Shown here: one piece after another, positions 54,294 to 63,807 of the stretch
Layout of the letters: each line of letters starts with the position of its first letter
How positions within the stretch are numbered: position 1 is the stretch's first letter
NCBI RefSeq assembly: GCF_035825295.1
Contig: NZ_JAYMGI010000002.1
Location: 1,962,001 to 2,026,000 of the forward strand
Length of the DNA: 64,000 bases
Direction of reading: 5' to 3'
Source of the DNA: Actinacidiphila sp. DG2A-62
Lineage (GTDB): Bacteria; Actinomycetota; Actinomycetes; Streptomycetales; Streptomycetaceae
Made by a program: the position numbers and the translations under genes
The notes under the pieces: model-generated
Told to the model about the DNA's origin: nothing
The model's database searches: none
Seen by the model: the letters and a program-made list of their open reading frames with translations, nothing else

Positions 54294-55382
54294 TCAGTCC
54301 AGCGCTGCCTCCGCCGCCGCGAGGATCTCCGTCACCCTCGCGCCGAACCGCGCGTCGCACGCGTGGGGTTCGCCCGAGACCAGCGCGTCCACCGCCGCGG
54401 TCAGCGCGTCGGTCGCCGATCCGCCCAGGTCCTGCGGGTAGGCGGCCACGCCGTGCGCACCGCGGAACTCGACCGTCACACCGGCGGCTTGGGGCGGCGC
54501 GGAGAGCGTCAGCAGGGCCGTGCTGGACGCGCCGCTCTCATGACGCAGCGTCAGGTGGACGGTGTCACGCGGCCCGCGGGCGGCGTGCACCTCGACGGCG
54601 TCGCCGAGCACGGGCAGCAGCACGGACAGCGCGTGCGGGCCGACGTCCCACAGGCCGCCCTTGTCCCTGCGCCACGGCGAGTCGGCGAACGGGCTGGTGG
54701 CCGTCGTGCCGTCGTCCGGCGGGAACACCGCGCCGTACCAGTCGGCGCGCGCGGTGAACCAGTCGCCCGTGGCGGCCTGTTCGGCGATCCAGCGCGCGGC
54801 GGCTGGTGCGAAGCGCAGCGTGAAGAACACCAGCGAGCGCACGCCCGCCGCCTCGACCGCGTCGGCGACCTCGCGGGCCGCCTCGACCGTGGTGGCCAGC
54901 GGCTTGTCCAGCAGCAGGTGCCGGCCGGCCCGGGCGGCGCGCGCGGCGAGCGGCGCCTGGACCGCGGGCGGCAGGGCGACGGCCACCGCGTCCACGTCGG
55001 CGATCAGCGCGTCGGCGTCGGCGTAGGGGCGGGTGTCCAGCAGCCGGGCCGCCTCCGCGGCGGCCTCGGGCCTGCGGCCCCACACGCCGACGAGGTCGAC
55101 GCCGGGGTGCGCGGCCAGCGCGGGCCCGTGCGTCGCGCGCGCCCAGGGCCCGGTGCCGAGCAGACCGACGCGCAGCCGCCCGCCCCCGCCGCCGGACACC
55201 GCGCCAGCCTCGGCGTCCGCGGATCTGCCGGCGCCGACGCCCGCCGACGTAGCGGCCGCACCCGCACCCGCCGACGCACCGGCACCCGCGCCTGCCGACG
55301 CACCCGCACCCGCACCCGCACCCGCCGACGCACCGGCCGCACCCGTGCCCGCGCTCGTGTTCACCTCCGCGTCCCCCTTCAC
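54294..55382 (-). CDS. Gfo/Idh/MocA family NAD(P)-dependent oxidoreductase
   Basis: About 362 aa from GTG 55382, which overlaps the stop of the upstream isomerase gene (GTGA). The first ~55 residues are a low-complexity Ala/Gly/Ser tail ([14 protein letters not shown]) from GC-rich repeats; the enzyme proper starts at RLRVGLLGTGPWARATHGPAL (Rossmann). The DKPLAT motif (EKP equivalent) and GLWDVGPHALSVLLPVLGD are present. A GTG within the tail (AVSGGGGG) is an alternative start. Sugar or inositol-type substrate likely, not deducible. Confidence 0.85.
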   Translation of the reverse strand: MKGDAEVNTSAGTGAAGASAGAGAGAGASAGAGAGASAGAGAAATSAGVGAGRSADAEAGAVSGGGGGRLRVGLLGTGPWARATHGPALAAHPGVDLVGVWGRRPEAAAEAARLLDTRPYADADALIADVDAVAVALPPAVQAPLAARAARAGRHLLLDKPLATTVEAAREVADAVEAAGVRSLVFFTLRFAPAAARWIAEQAATGDWFTARADWYGAVFPPDDGTTATSPFADSPWRRDKGGLWDVGPHALSVLLPVLGDAVEVHAARGPRDTVHLTLRHESGASSTALLTLSAPPQAAGVTVEFRGAHGVAAYPQDLGGSATDALTAAVDALVSGEPHACDARFGARVTEILAAAEAALD

Positions 55383-55754
55383 GCCCGGGTCCGCGGCTCC
55401 TCGTGGCGGACGTACGCCTCGCGGTCCAGGTCCCGCAGGTCCACCGAGAACTGCACCTCCAGGTGCGGCAGCGGCGCGATGTGCCAGGCGCAGCAGGTCG
55501 AGGGCCGCCTCGGTCACCTCCCGCTTGACCTCGGGGGTGCGGCCGGCCAGCAGCGCGATCTCGGCGTGCACCAGGGCGTAGTGCGGCGAGCCGTCACCGA
55601 TGAAGGTGTCGTCGAGCCGGACGAACCGGGTCTTGCAGCCCTCGGTCTTCGCGCCGGCGGCCCGGACCAGCACCTCGTGCAGGTCCTTGCCGAAGGCGGG
55701 CCGGTCGAAGGCGTCGGCCACGGCGGCGGAGTATTCAACGATGGTGTGCGGCAT
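55379..55754 (-). CDS. 5-carboxymethyl-2-hydroxymuconate isomerase-like tautomerase (frame break)
   Basis: MPHTIVEYSAAVADAF supplies the catalytic Pro after Met, and CKTRFVRLDDTFIGDG..HAEIALLAGRTPEVK matches the CHMI/tautomerase fold. The frame is lost after ALDLLR and the expected C-terminus (HLEVQFSVDLRDLDREAYVR) is found in another frame ending at 55379. Two bases (GC) seem missing near 55487-55493; adding them gives 125 aa, the family length. Coupled by GTGA to the oxidoreductase. Substrate not known. Confidence 0.8.
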
Positions 55755-55808
55755 GCGCCCGAGCATAGAGCGTGTCCGCCAGGTCGCGCCGCACCTCAGC
55801 GGGCCGGG

Positions 55809-55846
55809 TTCACACACGGTTAACACCTGGGCAACGGTCGGGAAAA
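55809..55846 (+). promoter_or_regulatory. GlnR box upstream of glnII
   Basis: TTCAC-n6-TTAAC-n6-GCAAC-n6-GAAAA keeps the four-pentamer, six-base spacing of actinobacterial GlnR sites, 96 bases before the glnII start. It is less perfect than the glnA site. Confidence 0.75.
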
Positions 55847-55942
55847 ACGTTCCTGGGACTCTGCACCCGGCCCGACCAGCGCGGCTCGGCGCCGGCACCC
55901 GCGACCACGTTCGCCAAGGATTTCGTTAAGGACGGCGTCACC

Positions 55943-56962
55943 GTGACCTACAAGGCTGAGTACATCTGGACCGACGGCACCCGCCCGACCGCCAAGCTGC
56001 GCTCGAAGACCAAGATCCTGGCCGACGGGGTCGAGCCGCCGGTCTGGGGCTTCGACGGTTCGAGCACCAACCAGGCCGAGGGCCACGCCTCCGACCGCGT
56101 GCTGCAGCCGGTCGCCACCTTCCCCGACCCGATCCGCGGCGGCGCGAACATCCTGGTGCTGTGCGAGGTCCTCAACATCGACGGCACCCCGCACGAGTCC
56201 AACACGCGTGCGGCGCTGCGCGAGGTGGCCGAGCGGTTCGCGGACCAGGAGTCGCTGTTCGGGATCGAGCAGGAGTACACCTTCTTCCAGGGCTCGCGCC
56301 CGCTGGGCTTCCCCGAGAACGGCTTCCCGGCCCCGCAGGGCGGTTACTACTGCGGCGTCGGCGCCGACGAGATCTTCGGCCGCCCGGTGGTCGAGAAGCA
56401 CCTCGACAACTGCCTGGCCGCCGGCCTCGGCATCTCCGGCATCAACGCCGAAGTCATGCCGGGCCAGTGGGAGTTCCAGGTCGGGCCGCTGAGCCCGCTG
56501 GAGGTCGCCGACCACCTGTGGGTGGCGCGCTGGCTGCTCTACCGCACCGCCGAGGAGTTCGGCGTCTCGGCGACGCTCGACCCCAAGCCGGTCAAGGGCG
56601 ACTGGAACGGCGCCGGCGCGCACACCAACTTCTCCACCAAGCGGATGCGCGAGAGCTACGAGGCGGTGGTCGAGGCCGCCGAGGCGCTGGGCCGCGACGG
56701 CAAGCCGCTGGAGCACATCAGCAACTACGGCGCGGGCGTCGAGGCGCGGCTGACCGGCGCGCACGAGACCGCGCCGTGGAACGAGTACAGCTACGGCGTC
56801 TCCGACCGCGGCGCGTCGGTGCGCATCCCGTGGCAGGTCGAGGTGGACCAGAAGGGCTACATCGAGGACCGCCGGCCGAACGCCAACGTGGACCCGTACG
56901 TCGTGACGCGGCTGATCGTGGACACCTGCGGCAGCGCGCTGGAGAAGGCCGGCCTGGTCTGA
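55943..56962 (+). CDS. glnII: Glutamine synthetase type II (eukaryotic type)
   Basis: A 339-aa GSII enzyme: KAEYIWTDGTRPTAKLRSKTKIL start, PPVWGFDGSSTNQAEGHASD, FGIEQEYTFFQ, GINAEVMPGQWEFQVGP and GAGAHTNFSTKRMRE. GTG 55943 matches family N-termini; AAGGA lies ten bases upstream. Not subject to adenylylation. Streptomyces carries it in addition to glnA, both GlnR-controlled. Followed by a terminator. Confidence 0.96.
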   Translation: MTYKAEYIWTDGTRPTAKLRSKTKILADGVEPPVWGFDGSSTNQAEGHASDRVLQPVATFPDPIRGGANILVLCEVLNIDGTPHESNTRAALREVAERFADQESLFGIEQEYTFFQGSRPLGFPENGFPAPQGGYYCGVGADEIFGRPVVEKHLDNCLAAGLGISGINAEVMPGQWEFQVGPLSPLEVADHLWVARWLLYRTAEEFGVSATLDPKPVKGDWNGAGAHTNFSTKRMRESYEAVVEAAEALGRDGKPLEHISNYGAGVEARLTGAHETAPWNEYSYGVSDRGASVRIPWQVEVDQKGYIEDRRPNANVDPYVVTRLIVDTCGSALEKAGLV

Positions 56963-56974
56963 GCCGTCCGCGAC

Positions 56975-57008
56975 AAGGGGCGTCCGTCGGTGGGACGGGC
57001 GCCCCTTT
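56975..57008 (+). terminator. glnII terminator
   Basis: AAGGGGCG(t)CCGTC pairs with GACGG(g)CGCCCCTT, and the stem runs into TTT. Starts 12 bases after the stop. Confidence 0.8.
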
Positions 57009-57047
57009 CGCATGTGACCATCGCACCAATGGCTCGTTTGACACCGC

Positions 57048-59152
57048 GTGAACACGCGAGCGCAGACAGCGAATTCACCCGTCGCCGTGCCGCAGCAGGG
57101 CGGGCATCCGGACGCCCCGGTCGCGGTGGAGGAAGCCGAGGCGGCGCTCGTCGAGCACTATCCGCGGCTGGTGCGGCTGGCGTATCTGACGCTGCCGGCC
57201 GGGCTCGGCAGGCACCGCCGTGTGATCACCGCCCACCGGCTGGCGCAGCGCGCGCTGCCGCGGTCCGCGCGGACCGCGCGCGGCGGCGCGTACGGGCTGC
57301 TGCGCCGCGAGGTGCTGCGCGAGGCGATGGCGTACGGCGAGGGCGGCCGGCTGCGGGCGGCGGCGCGGACCGCGCTGGACGCGCTGCGGCCCCCGGCGGT
57401 GCTGGGCCTGCGGGTGCATCCGCAGGTCGGCGGTGACGCCGAACTCGCCCTGGAGCGCGCCTTGTCGGCGCTGCCCGCGGCGGCCCGCGCGGCCTATGCG
57501 CTGCAGCGCCTGGAGGGGCTCGGCGAGCGCGTCGCGCGGTCGGTGCTGGAGTCGGCGGGCGCGGCGGACCCGGTCGGCGCGCTGCGGGCCGCGGCGGGCG
57601 TGGCAGCGGGCGGGACGGGCGCGGGAGCGGGCGGCGTCGGCGCGGGCGGCGCGGGCCTCGGCATGGGCGCGGACCCGGGCGCGGGCGGCGCGGGGGCGGG
57701 CGGCGCGGGGGCGGGCGCGGCGGGCGGCTCGGGCGCCGGCTCGTCCGGCGCGGGCGGCGGCGCCGAGCTGCTGCGGGCGCCGCAGTTCGACCCGTGCACC
57801 GTGCAGGCGCGGCCCACCGACCTGCTGCGCCGCCGTCAGCGCAGCCGCGTCGCGCTGGTCGCCGCGGCCGTGCTGGGCGTGGGCGCGCTGCTGCTCGCGG
57901 TGGACGACGGGGGCCACGGCGGCGCCCGTTACACCGCCGCGGGCACGCCGGGCGCGGACCCGCGGGCGCTGGACCCGGCCGCGCTGGTGCGGGTCGCGCC
58001 CACGCTGTGGCGCTCGACCGGCCGGCTGGACTTCTCCGCCTGGCCGGCCCGCGGCGACCGCGCCTCCGACACCGCGCTGCTCGGCCGGGCCCTCGCGGTG
58101 TGGGCGCGCCCGGGCTCCTCGGTGGACGTCGGCGCCACCCCCGGCACCCCGCGCTCGGGCCCGGCGCAGCCGCCGCAGCTGCTGTTCGCGGGCGACGTGG
58201 ACGAGGCGACGGTGGTGGTCTTCTACGACGGGCTGCGGGTGGTGCGGTATGCGCAGCCGCGGCACGGCGGCGGACGGGCGGCGCTGGACCTCGCGCAGGC
58301 CGCGAACGCCGATCTGACCAGTTCGGCGGCGGTGCTGCTGGACCGGGTGGACGGCAACGCCCGTTATCTGACCGCCCCTTGGGTGGCCGCCGCGCAGAGC
58401 CGCGACCTGCTGGCGCCGGACCGCCCGGCCGCCTCGGTGCACCGGTCAGGCGACGGCGTGACCGACCCGGTGCGGATGCCCGCCGCGCTGACCGGCGCGG
58501 CCTGCGGGTCCTCCTGGCCGGTGCTCCAACTGCGGTCCTCCGCGGCGGTCGTGGAGCACCACAGCTTCCTCGTCACCGACCTCGGCGACATCCTGCCGAC
58601 CCATCTGACGTACACCGCGCCGCCGTCCGCCGGGGTGCCCGCGGGCGCGCCGCGCGAGGCCACCGGCACGCGGGCGCTGGCCAGTTGGGCGCACGACGCC
58701 TGCGGGCTCGCCCAACTGCGGGGCCAGAGCGTGAAGTCGGTCAACGACTGGGAGTTCGCCCGCACTCCGCTGCCCGAGGGGCCGGCACCGCGTCGTGGAC
58801 CTGCGATCGGGCGGACACCTGGCGCGGCCCGGGGCTGGCCACCGTACGGTTCGTGCCGCCGGACGCCGCCGCGTCGGCCGCGGGTTCCGTGGTCGGGCAG
58901 CAGGCCGACGGCAGCGCGTGCGGCCGGTTCGGGCGGGACGTGATGGCCGGGGTGATGTGGCGGGCGCCGTCCGCGGACTGGTATCTGGTGGCCGCGGGCA
59001 GCCGCGGCGTCACCCGGATCACCGCCTCGCACGGCGTCGACGCGCGGGCCGACGGGCCGTTCCTCGCGGTGCGGGCGCCGCGCGGCGCCCGCGCGACGCT
59101 CACGGGACGGCTGGCCTCGGGCGGTTCGCTCGCGCCCCTCGGCCAGCGCTGA
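57048..59152 (+). CDS. Large membrane-anchored protein of unknown function with sigma-like N-terminus (frame break)
   Basis: About 701 aa after correction. Residues ~25-110 (ALVEHYPRLVRLAYLTLPAG, AHRLAQRALPRSART) resemble a sigma-70-like helical N-terminus. A Gly/Ala-rich linker follows (~185-245), then one membrane helix (~265-285, RVALVAAAVLGVGALLLAV) and an extracytoplasmic domain with repeated TASW/DW-type motifs. The frame breaks at 58778-58781: one G missing from gaggggcc; adding it joins WEFARTPLPEG to AGTASWTCDRADTW. I do not know the function. Directly downstream of the glnII terminator. Confidence 0.75.
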
Positions 59153-59248
59153 GCCGCCCCGGCCGCGGCGGCCGGGTCGGTTCGGGGGCCGGGGCGGCCG
59201 GGGCCGGGGTGGCCGGTCCTCCCGCGACGCCGCCCCGGCCGCCGCCCC

Positions 59249-61978
59249 TCAGCGGGTCCGCTCGAAGACCGCCGCGGTCCGCGCCGGGACGCTGAACGTG
59301 CCGGTCGCCGCCGCGTAGGACGCGGTCCGCACGACCGGGTCGGCGCCCGCCGCCTGGACCGGGTGGAGGGCGTACCGGGTGCCGGCGAGCGCGTCGATCC
59401 GCTGGTCCTGGCGCCGCGGCGTGGCGTTGAGCACCACGACCAGATCTCCCGCGCGCATGGTGATCACGCCGGGCGTCTCGCCCGTCCCCGACAGCGGGAA
59501 CGACACCTGCCGCTGGACCTGCGCGGCAGTGGTGAGGTGGAAGGCCGGCTCGGTGCCGCGGATGCGCAGCAGATCCTGGTACGCCGCCGACGCGCCGGCG
59601 ATCTGCGCGCAGCTGGGGGTGATCGCCGGATCGTTCAACAGGGGCGTGGCGTAGGGCCACTTGTCCCGGTTGTCGGCGGCCGGCGGCAGTCCGCGGCCGA
59701 AGCCGTCGGTGCTGCCGCCGTCCCGGCAGGTCCAGTGCACCGCGTTGAACCAGTCGCCGGAGTCGAAGGAGTTGCGGTCCAGCGACTTCGAGCGCAGCAG
59801 GTCCGAGCCGGCCTGGTAGAGCGCGGGCCCCTGGGAGAGCGCCGCGGTCGCCTCGGCGACGACCTGCATGCGCGCCCGGTCGGCCGCCGGGGTGCCGGCC
59901 GGCAGCTTGTAGGCGAGCGCGTCGTACAGCGACTCGTTGTCGTGCGCGTCGACGTAGGCGAGCGCGTCGCCGGGCGCGTCGGCGTATCCGGCGGGTGCGC
60001 CGTTGTAGTCGACCTCGCCGCCGGTGACCTGCCGGCCGGTGGAGTCGGTGAAGCGGAACTCCCTGAGATTTCCGGTCAGTCCGACCTCGATGAGGTCCTG
60101 GTAGTGCAGCAGCCGGGCCCTCTGCTCGGCTACGGTGCCCTGCGACGTCGAGGAGTTGGGGTCGGTGTACAGGCCCGAGGCGAAGCCCTGGACGCCGGGG
60201 TCGGCGTCGAAGGGGCTGCCGCCGCGCACCGCGTCGCGGGCCCGGTCGGAGAAGGTGGCGATGCCGGTGCCGGCCATGTTGGCCTGGGTGGCCTGCACGA
60301 AGCGGGAGTCGTCGGCGACCTCGCCGAAGTTCCAGCCCTCGCCGTAGAGGATGACGTTCTTGCCGTCCACGCCGTCCTTGGCGAGGGTCAGCCGGTCCAG
60401 GGCGTGCCGCACGGCGAGGATGTTCGCCTTGGGGTGGTGACCCATGAGGTCGAAGCGGAAGCCGTCGACCTTGTACTCCTTGGCCCAGGTGACGACCGAG
60501 TCGACGACGAGCCTGCCCATCATGGCGTTCTCGGGCGCGGTGTCGGCGCAGCAGGTGGAGGTCGCGACCGAGCCGTCCGGCATCAGCCGCTGGTAGTAGC
60601 CGGGCACGATCTCGTCGAGCACCGAGGTGGGGGCCTCGCCCGCGGCGGAGGTGTGGTTGTAGACGACGTCCATCACCACGCGCAGCCCGGCGTCGTTGAG
60701 CCCCTGCACCATCTGCCGGAACTGCACGGTGCGGGCGGGGCCTCGGGGATCGGTGGCGTACGAGCCCTCGGGCACGGTGTAGTGGTAGGGGTCGTAGCCC
60801 CAGTTGTAGGCGTCGGTGGCCTGCTGCGCGGTGACGCACGCCTGCTGCCGGTCGCTGGCCGGGCCGTACGAGCCCAGGTCGCAGTCCGGCGTGGTCTGTT
60901 CGGCGGCCTGTTCGGGGACGGTCGCGAAGTCGAACGCGGGCAGCAGGTGCACATGCGTGATGCCGGCCCGCGCCAACTGCCGCAGGTGCGTCATGCCGGC
61001 CGAGGAGCGGTCGGTGAACGCGGTGTACGTGCCGCGGTCGCGGACCGGCACGGTGGGGTCGTCCGCGGAGAAGTCGCGGATGTGCAGTTCCTGGATCTGC
61101 GCGCGGCTCATCGGCACGGCGGCGGGTTTGCGCTGCCGCGCCCAGCCCTTCGGCGCGAGCCGCGGGTCGTCCAGGTCCACCAGCAGGCTCTGCCGCGAGT
61201 CGGCGGTCAGCGCGGTCGAGTACGGATCGGTGACCTCGTTGACCACGACCTTCCGGACGCTGGGCGCCCAGACGGTGACGTCGTAGCGGTACGGCCTGCC
61301 GGTCCAGGAGCGTTCGCCGCGCACCGACCACACGCCGTCCGCCGGGTCCTGCCGCATCGATACGGTCCTGCCGCCGATCGTGAGCCCGACGTGCTGCGCG
61401 GTGGGCGCCCACACCGACAGCGTCGGCGTGCCGTCGCGGCCGAACACCGGCCCGAGCGGGGCGTGTTCGGCCCGGGCGGCGTAGAGGTCGTCCAGCACGC
61501 CCTGCGTCTGCACGCCGGTCGCGTCCAGCAGGGCGCCGTGGGCGTCGCGTTGCACAGCGACGAGCTGGCCGCGCAGCGCCTCCTTCTCCCGGGCGCGGTC
61601 GCGCGGGTCGACGGTGAAGGCCGCGTACCCCTTGAGCTGCGGGAATCTGGCGAGCTGCGCGGCGCTGAGGCCGTCGGGGTCCCTGGTCAGCCGGATCGTC
61701 CGGCTCCGGCCGGTCAGCTCGCCGCCGGCGAGGGCGAGGCCGCCGTCCGCGGCGTACCGCAGCTCCTGGGCGGCGGACGGCGCGTCGGTCTGCCAGGCGA
61801 GGGTGCCGGCGTCGATCCACTGCGCCCTCGCGGCGCCGAGGTCCGGTTCCGCCGCCGCGGTCCGCGTCGGCGGGTCCGACGCGGCGGGCCGGGCGGACGC
61901 GGCCGGCGCGGTGAGGGCGGCCAGCGCGGTCAGCGCCGTCAGCGTGGCGAGCAGGGGCAGCCTGAAGAGAGGGGCCAC
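59249..61978 (-). CDS. pulA: Secreted pullulanase-type alpha-1,6-glucosidase (GH13)
   Basis: A 909-aa protein from GTG 61978 (AAGGAG eight bases upstream). Signal peptide [22 protein letters not shown]. Starch-binding/Ig-like N-domains, then a GH13 catalytic barrel with region I DVVYNH, region [11 protein letters not shown] (nucleophile Asp510), region [12 protein letters not shown] (acid/base Glu547) and region [13 protein letters not shown]. The [17 protein letters not shown] and [17 protein letters not shown] blocks are typical of type I pullulanases. Debranches pullulan/starch outside the cell and feeds the divergent malEF transporter. Confidence 0.93.
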   Translation of the reverse strand: MAPLFRLPLLATLTALTALAALTAPAASARPAASDPPTRTAAAEPDLGAARAQWIDAGTLAWQTDAPSAAQELRYAADGGLALAGGELTGRSRTIRLTRDPDGLSAAQLARFPQLKGYAAFTVDPRDRAREKEALRGQLVAVQRDAHGALLDATGVQTQGVLDDLYAARAEHAPLGPVFGRDGTPTLSVWAPTAQHVGLTIGGRTVSMRQDPADGVWSVRGERSWTGRPYRYDVTVWAPSVRKVVVNEVTDPYSTALTADSRQSLLVDLDDPRLAPKGWARQRKPAAVPMSRAQIQELHIRDFSADDPTVPVRDRGTYTAFTDRSSAGMTHLRQLARAGITHVHLLPAFDFATVPEQAAEQTTPDCDLGSYGPASDRQQACVTAQQATDAYNWGYDPYHYTVPEGSYATDPRGPARTVQFRQMVQGLNDAGLRVVMDVVYNHTSAAGEAPTSVLDEIVPGYYQRLMPDGSVATSTCCADTAPENAMMGRLVVDSVVTWAKEYKVDGFRFDLMGHHPKANILAVRHALDRLTLAKDGVDGKNVILYGEGWNFGEVADDSRFVQATQANMAGTGIATFSDRARDAVRGGSPFDADPGVQGFASGLYTDPNSSTSQGTVAEQRARLLHYQDLIEVGLTGNLREFRFTDSTGRQVTGGEVDYNGAPAGYADAPGDALAYVDAHDNESLYDALAYKLPAGTPAADRARMQVVAEATAALSQGPALYQAGSDLLRSKSLDRNSFDSGDWFNAVHWTCRDGGSTDGFGRGLPPAADNRDKWPYATPLLNDPAITPSCAQIAGASAAYQDLLRIRGTEPAFHLTTAAQVQRQVSFPLSGTGETPGVITMRAGDLVVVLNATPRRQDQRIDALAGTRYALHPVQAAGADPVVRTASYAAATGTFSVPARTAAVFERTR

Positions 61979-62116
61979 GGGCGGTTCTCCTTGTGTTTCC
62001 CCGTCCCGGGAGGACGAGAACGGCCTCGCGCGCCCGTCCTCACGCGCCTGATTCCGGGAGCCGCCCCGGCCACGGCGCCGGAGCTGTCCGGGACCGTATC
62101 CCCCTCCAGCGGATTG

Positions 62117-62178
62117 CTGCAATACCCCGCAACGCCTTGCAGAAAATTTCTTGCAGAGGCTTTCGCAACGTGTTGCAG
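62117..62178. promoter_or_regulatory. TTGCAG-repeat control region between pulA and malE
   Basis: CTTGCAG occurs at 62136-62142 and 62150-62156 (14 bp apart), GTTGCAG at 62172-62178, and the reverse complement CTGCAA at 62117-62122. GCAAC-GT-GTTGC is a perfect inverted repeat at 62165-62176. CTTGCAG-type repeats are known from Streptomyces alpha-amylase and malE promoters and are linked to the repressor MalR. Shared by the divergent pullulanase and malE genes. Confidence 0.75.
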
Positions 62179-62283
62179 CCCTGTTAACGTCCGGTCCAGC
62201 CCGAGCGAGGGGGCCGGACCGGGGACGGGGCGGCTGTCCACGGATCAGGGTGTTCGGGCACTTCCCTCATCAAGGAGTCAGGT

Positions 62284-63582
62284 ATGCGACGCGGCATATC
62301 CGCCGTGGCGATGGCCGCGGCCATCGTCCTCGGGGTCACCGCCTGTGGCGGCGGCAGCGACAGCGGGAGCGGCAGCAAGGGCGGCGCGGCGAAGGACCCG
62401 GCCGCGGTGTCGGGGACCATCACCTACTGGGACACCTCCGACGCCAAGAACGAGGCCCCCGCGTACCAGGCGCTGATCAAGGACTTCGAGGCGAAGTACC
62501 CGAAGATCAAGGTGAACTACCAGAACGTGGACTTCACGACCGTGGAGCAGAAGTTCAAGGCCGCCGCGCAGAGCGGCAAGGGCGCGCCTGACGTCGTGCG
62601 CACCGACGTGGGCCTGATCCCGGAGTACGCGTCGCTGCACTACATCGCGCCGCTGGACGGCACCGCCGCCCTCCAGGACACGCAGGACTTCGTGACCGGA
62701 CCGCTCGACACCACGAAGTACGACGGCAAGACGTACGGCGTGCCGTCGGTCACCGACACCCTGGGCCTGCTCTACAACAAGGAGATCTTCGCCAAGGCGG
62801 GCATCGCCCAGCCGCCGGCCACCTGGGACGAGCTGATCGCCGACTCCGCGACGATCAAGCAGAAGGTGCCGGGCGTCGCGGGCACGTACGTCAACCCGGA
62901 CTCGTACTTCCTGTTCCCGCTGCTGTTCGGCGAGGGCGCGGACCTGGCCGACCCGGCGGCGAAGAAGATCACCATCAACTCCCCCGCGGCCGTCAAGGCG
63001 GTCACCGAGGCGAAGAAGATCTACGACACCTCCTCGCTGAAGGTCGACTTCGCCAGCGCGTACGACAACATGCAGACCTCCTTCAAGACCGGCAAGGTCG
63101 CCATGCTGATCCAGGGCCCGTGGTCGGTCGGCGACGACCTGACCGGCTCCGCCTTCAAGGGCAAGGAGTCCAACCTCGGGTACGCGCCGGTGCCAGGCTC
63201 CTCGGGCAAGGCGCTGGCCCCGACCGGCGGTCACGACCTGGCGGTGTACCAGGGCTCGCGCAACCTCGACGCGGCGTACCTGTTCACGCAGTTCATGACG
63301 TCCAGCAGCAGCCAGCAGCAGATCGCGCTGAAGAACGGCACCCTGCCCACCCGCACCTCCGCGTACACCCCCGAGGTGCTGAAGAACCCGACCATCGCCG
63401 GCTTCAAGCCGATCATGGACACCGCCCGGCCGCGCGTCGCGCTGCCGCAGGTCGGCAGCCTCTTCACGCCGCTGCAGCAGGAGTACATCAAGATCCTCCA
63501 GGGGCAGACCTCGGTCCGGTCCGGGCTGGACGCCGCCGCGAAGGACTTCGGCAAGCTGCTGCCCGGCTACACCGTCCAGTAG
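62284..63582 (+). CDS. malE: Maltose/maltodextrin ABC transporter substrate-binding lipoprotein
   Basis: A 432-aa solute-binding protein. Lipoprotein signal with lipobox VTAC (Cys21). Family 1 SBP features: GTITYWDTSDAKNEAPAYQALIKDFEAKYP, VPSVTDTLGLLYNKEIFAKAG, KVAMLIQGPWSVGDDL and APTGGHDLAVYQGS. ATG 62284 follows AAGGAG. Followed by malF after two strong stem-loops. Maltose-type substrate is inferred from the divergent pullulanase and the MalR-like region; no malR is in the window. Confidence 0.92.
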   Translation: MRRGISAVAMAAAIVLGVTACGGGSDSGSGSKGGAAKDPAAVSGTITYWDTSDAKNEAPAYQALIKDFEAKYPKIKVNYQNVDFTTVEQKFKAAAQSGKGAPDVVRTDVGLIPEYASLHYIAPLDGTAALQDTQDFVTGPLDTTKYDGKTYGVPSVTDTLGLLYNKEIFAKAGIAQPPATWDELIADSATIKQKVPGVAGTYVNPDSYFLFPLLFGEGADLADPAAKKITINSPAAVKAVTEAKKIYDTSSLKVDFASAYDNMQTSFKTGKVAMLIQGPWSVGDDLTGSAFKGKESNLGYAPVPGSSGKALAPTGGHDLAVYQGSRNLDAAYLFTQFMTSSSSQQQIALKNGTLPTRTSAYTPEVLKNPTIAGFKPIMDTARPRVALPQVGSLFTPLQQEYIKILQGQTSVRSGLDAAAKDFGKLLPGYTVQ

Positions 63583-63589
63583 CCCGACC

Positions 63590-63617
63590 GGCGCGCGGCC
63601 CGGCCGGACCGCGCGCC
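63590..63617 (+). terminator. Stem-loop 1 in the malE-malF gap
   Basis: GGCGCGCGG pairs perfectly with CCGCGCGCC around a 10-base loop, seven bases after malE. Probably an mRNA-stabilising or partial terminator element that keeps the binding protein in excess over the permeases. Confidence 0.75.
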
Positions 63618-63644
63618 CGCCGAACCCCGGACCGGCCGGCCGGA

Positions 63645-63674
63645 GTCCCGTGCGCCGAACGGGGGGCACGGGAC
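63645..63674 (+). terminator. Stem-loop 2 in the malE-malF gap
   Basis: GTCCCGTGC pairs perfectly with GCACGGGAC around a 12-base loop. Same setting as stem-loop 1. Confidence 0.7.
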
Positions 63675-63740
63675 CACGCGCCCGGCAGGCCGGTCCGGCC
63701 CTCGCCGCGGACGGACCCGAGGCGGACCGTCCGCGCGGCC

Positions 63741-63787
63741 GCGACGACAAGCCCGCCGACAACAAGCCCACCGACGACAAGCCCACC
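63741..63787 (+). repeat. Three imperfect 15-bp units before malF
   Basis: GACGACAAGCCCGCC, GACAACAAGCCCACC and GACGACAAGCCCACC lie in tandem and would read Asp-Asp-Lys-Pro-x three times in one frame, ending at TGA 63788. No ribosome-binding site for an ORF there, so treated as a repeat. Confidence 0.6.
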
Positions 63788-63807
63788 TGATCAGAAGCCG
63801 AGGAGCG

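Noticed and set aside
59100..61820. 906-aa open frame overlapping the pullulanase
   Set aside because: Different frame of the same strand region, extreme Arg/Pro content; the pullulanase motifs are in the other frame.
63657..63790. Possible 45-50 codon ORF with DDKP repeats between malE and malF
   Set aside because: No ribosome-binding site and it overlaps the stem-loop structures; better described as a repeat.
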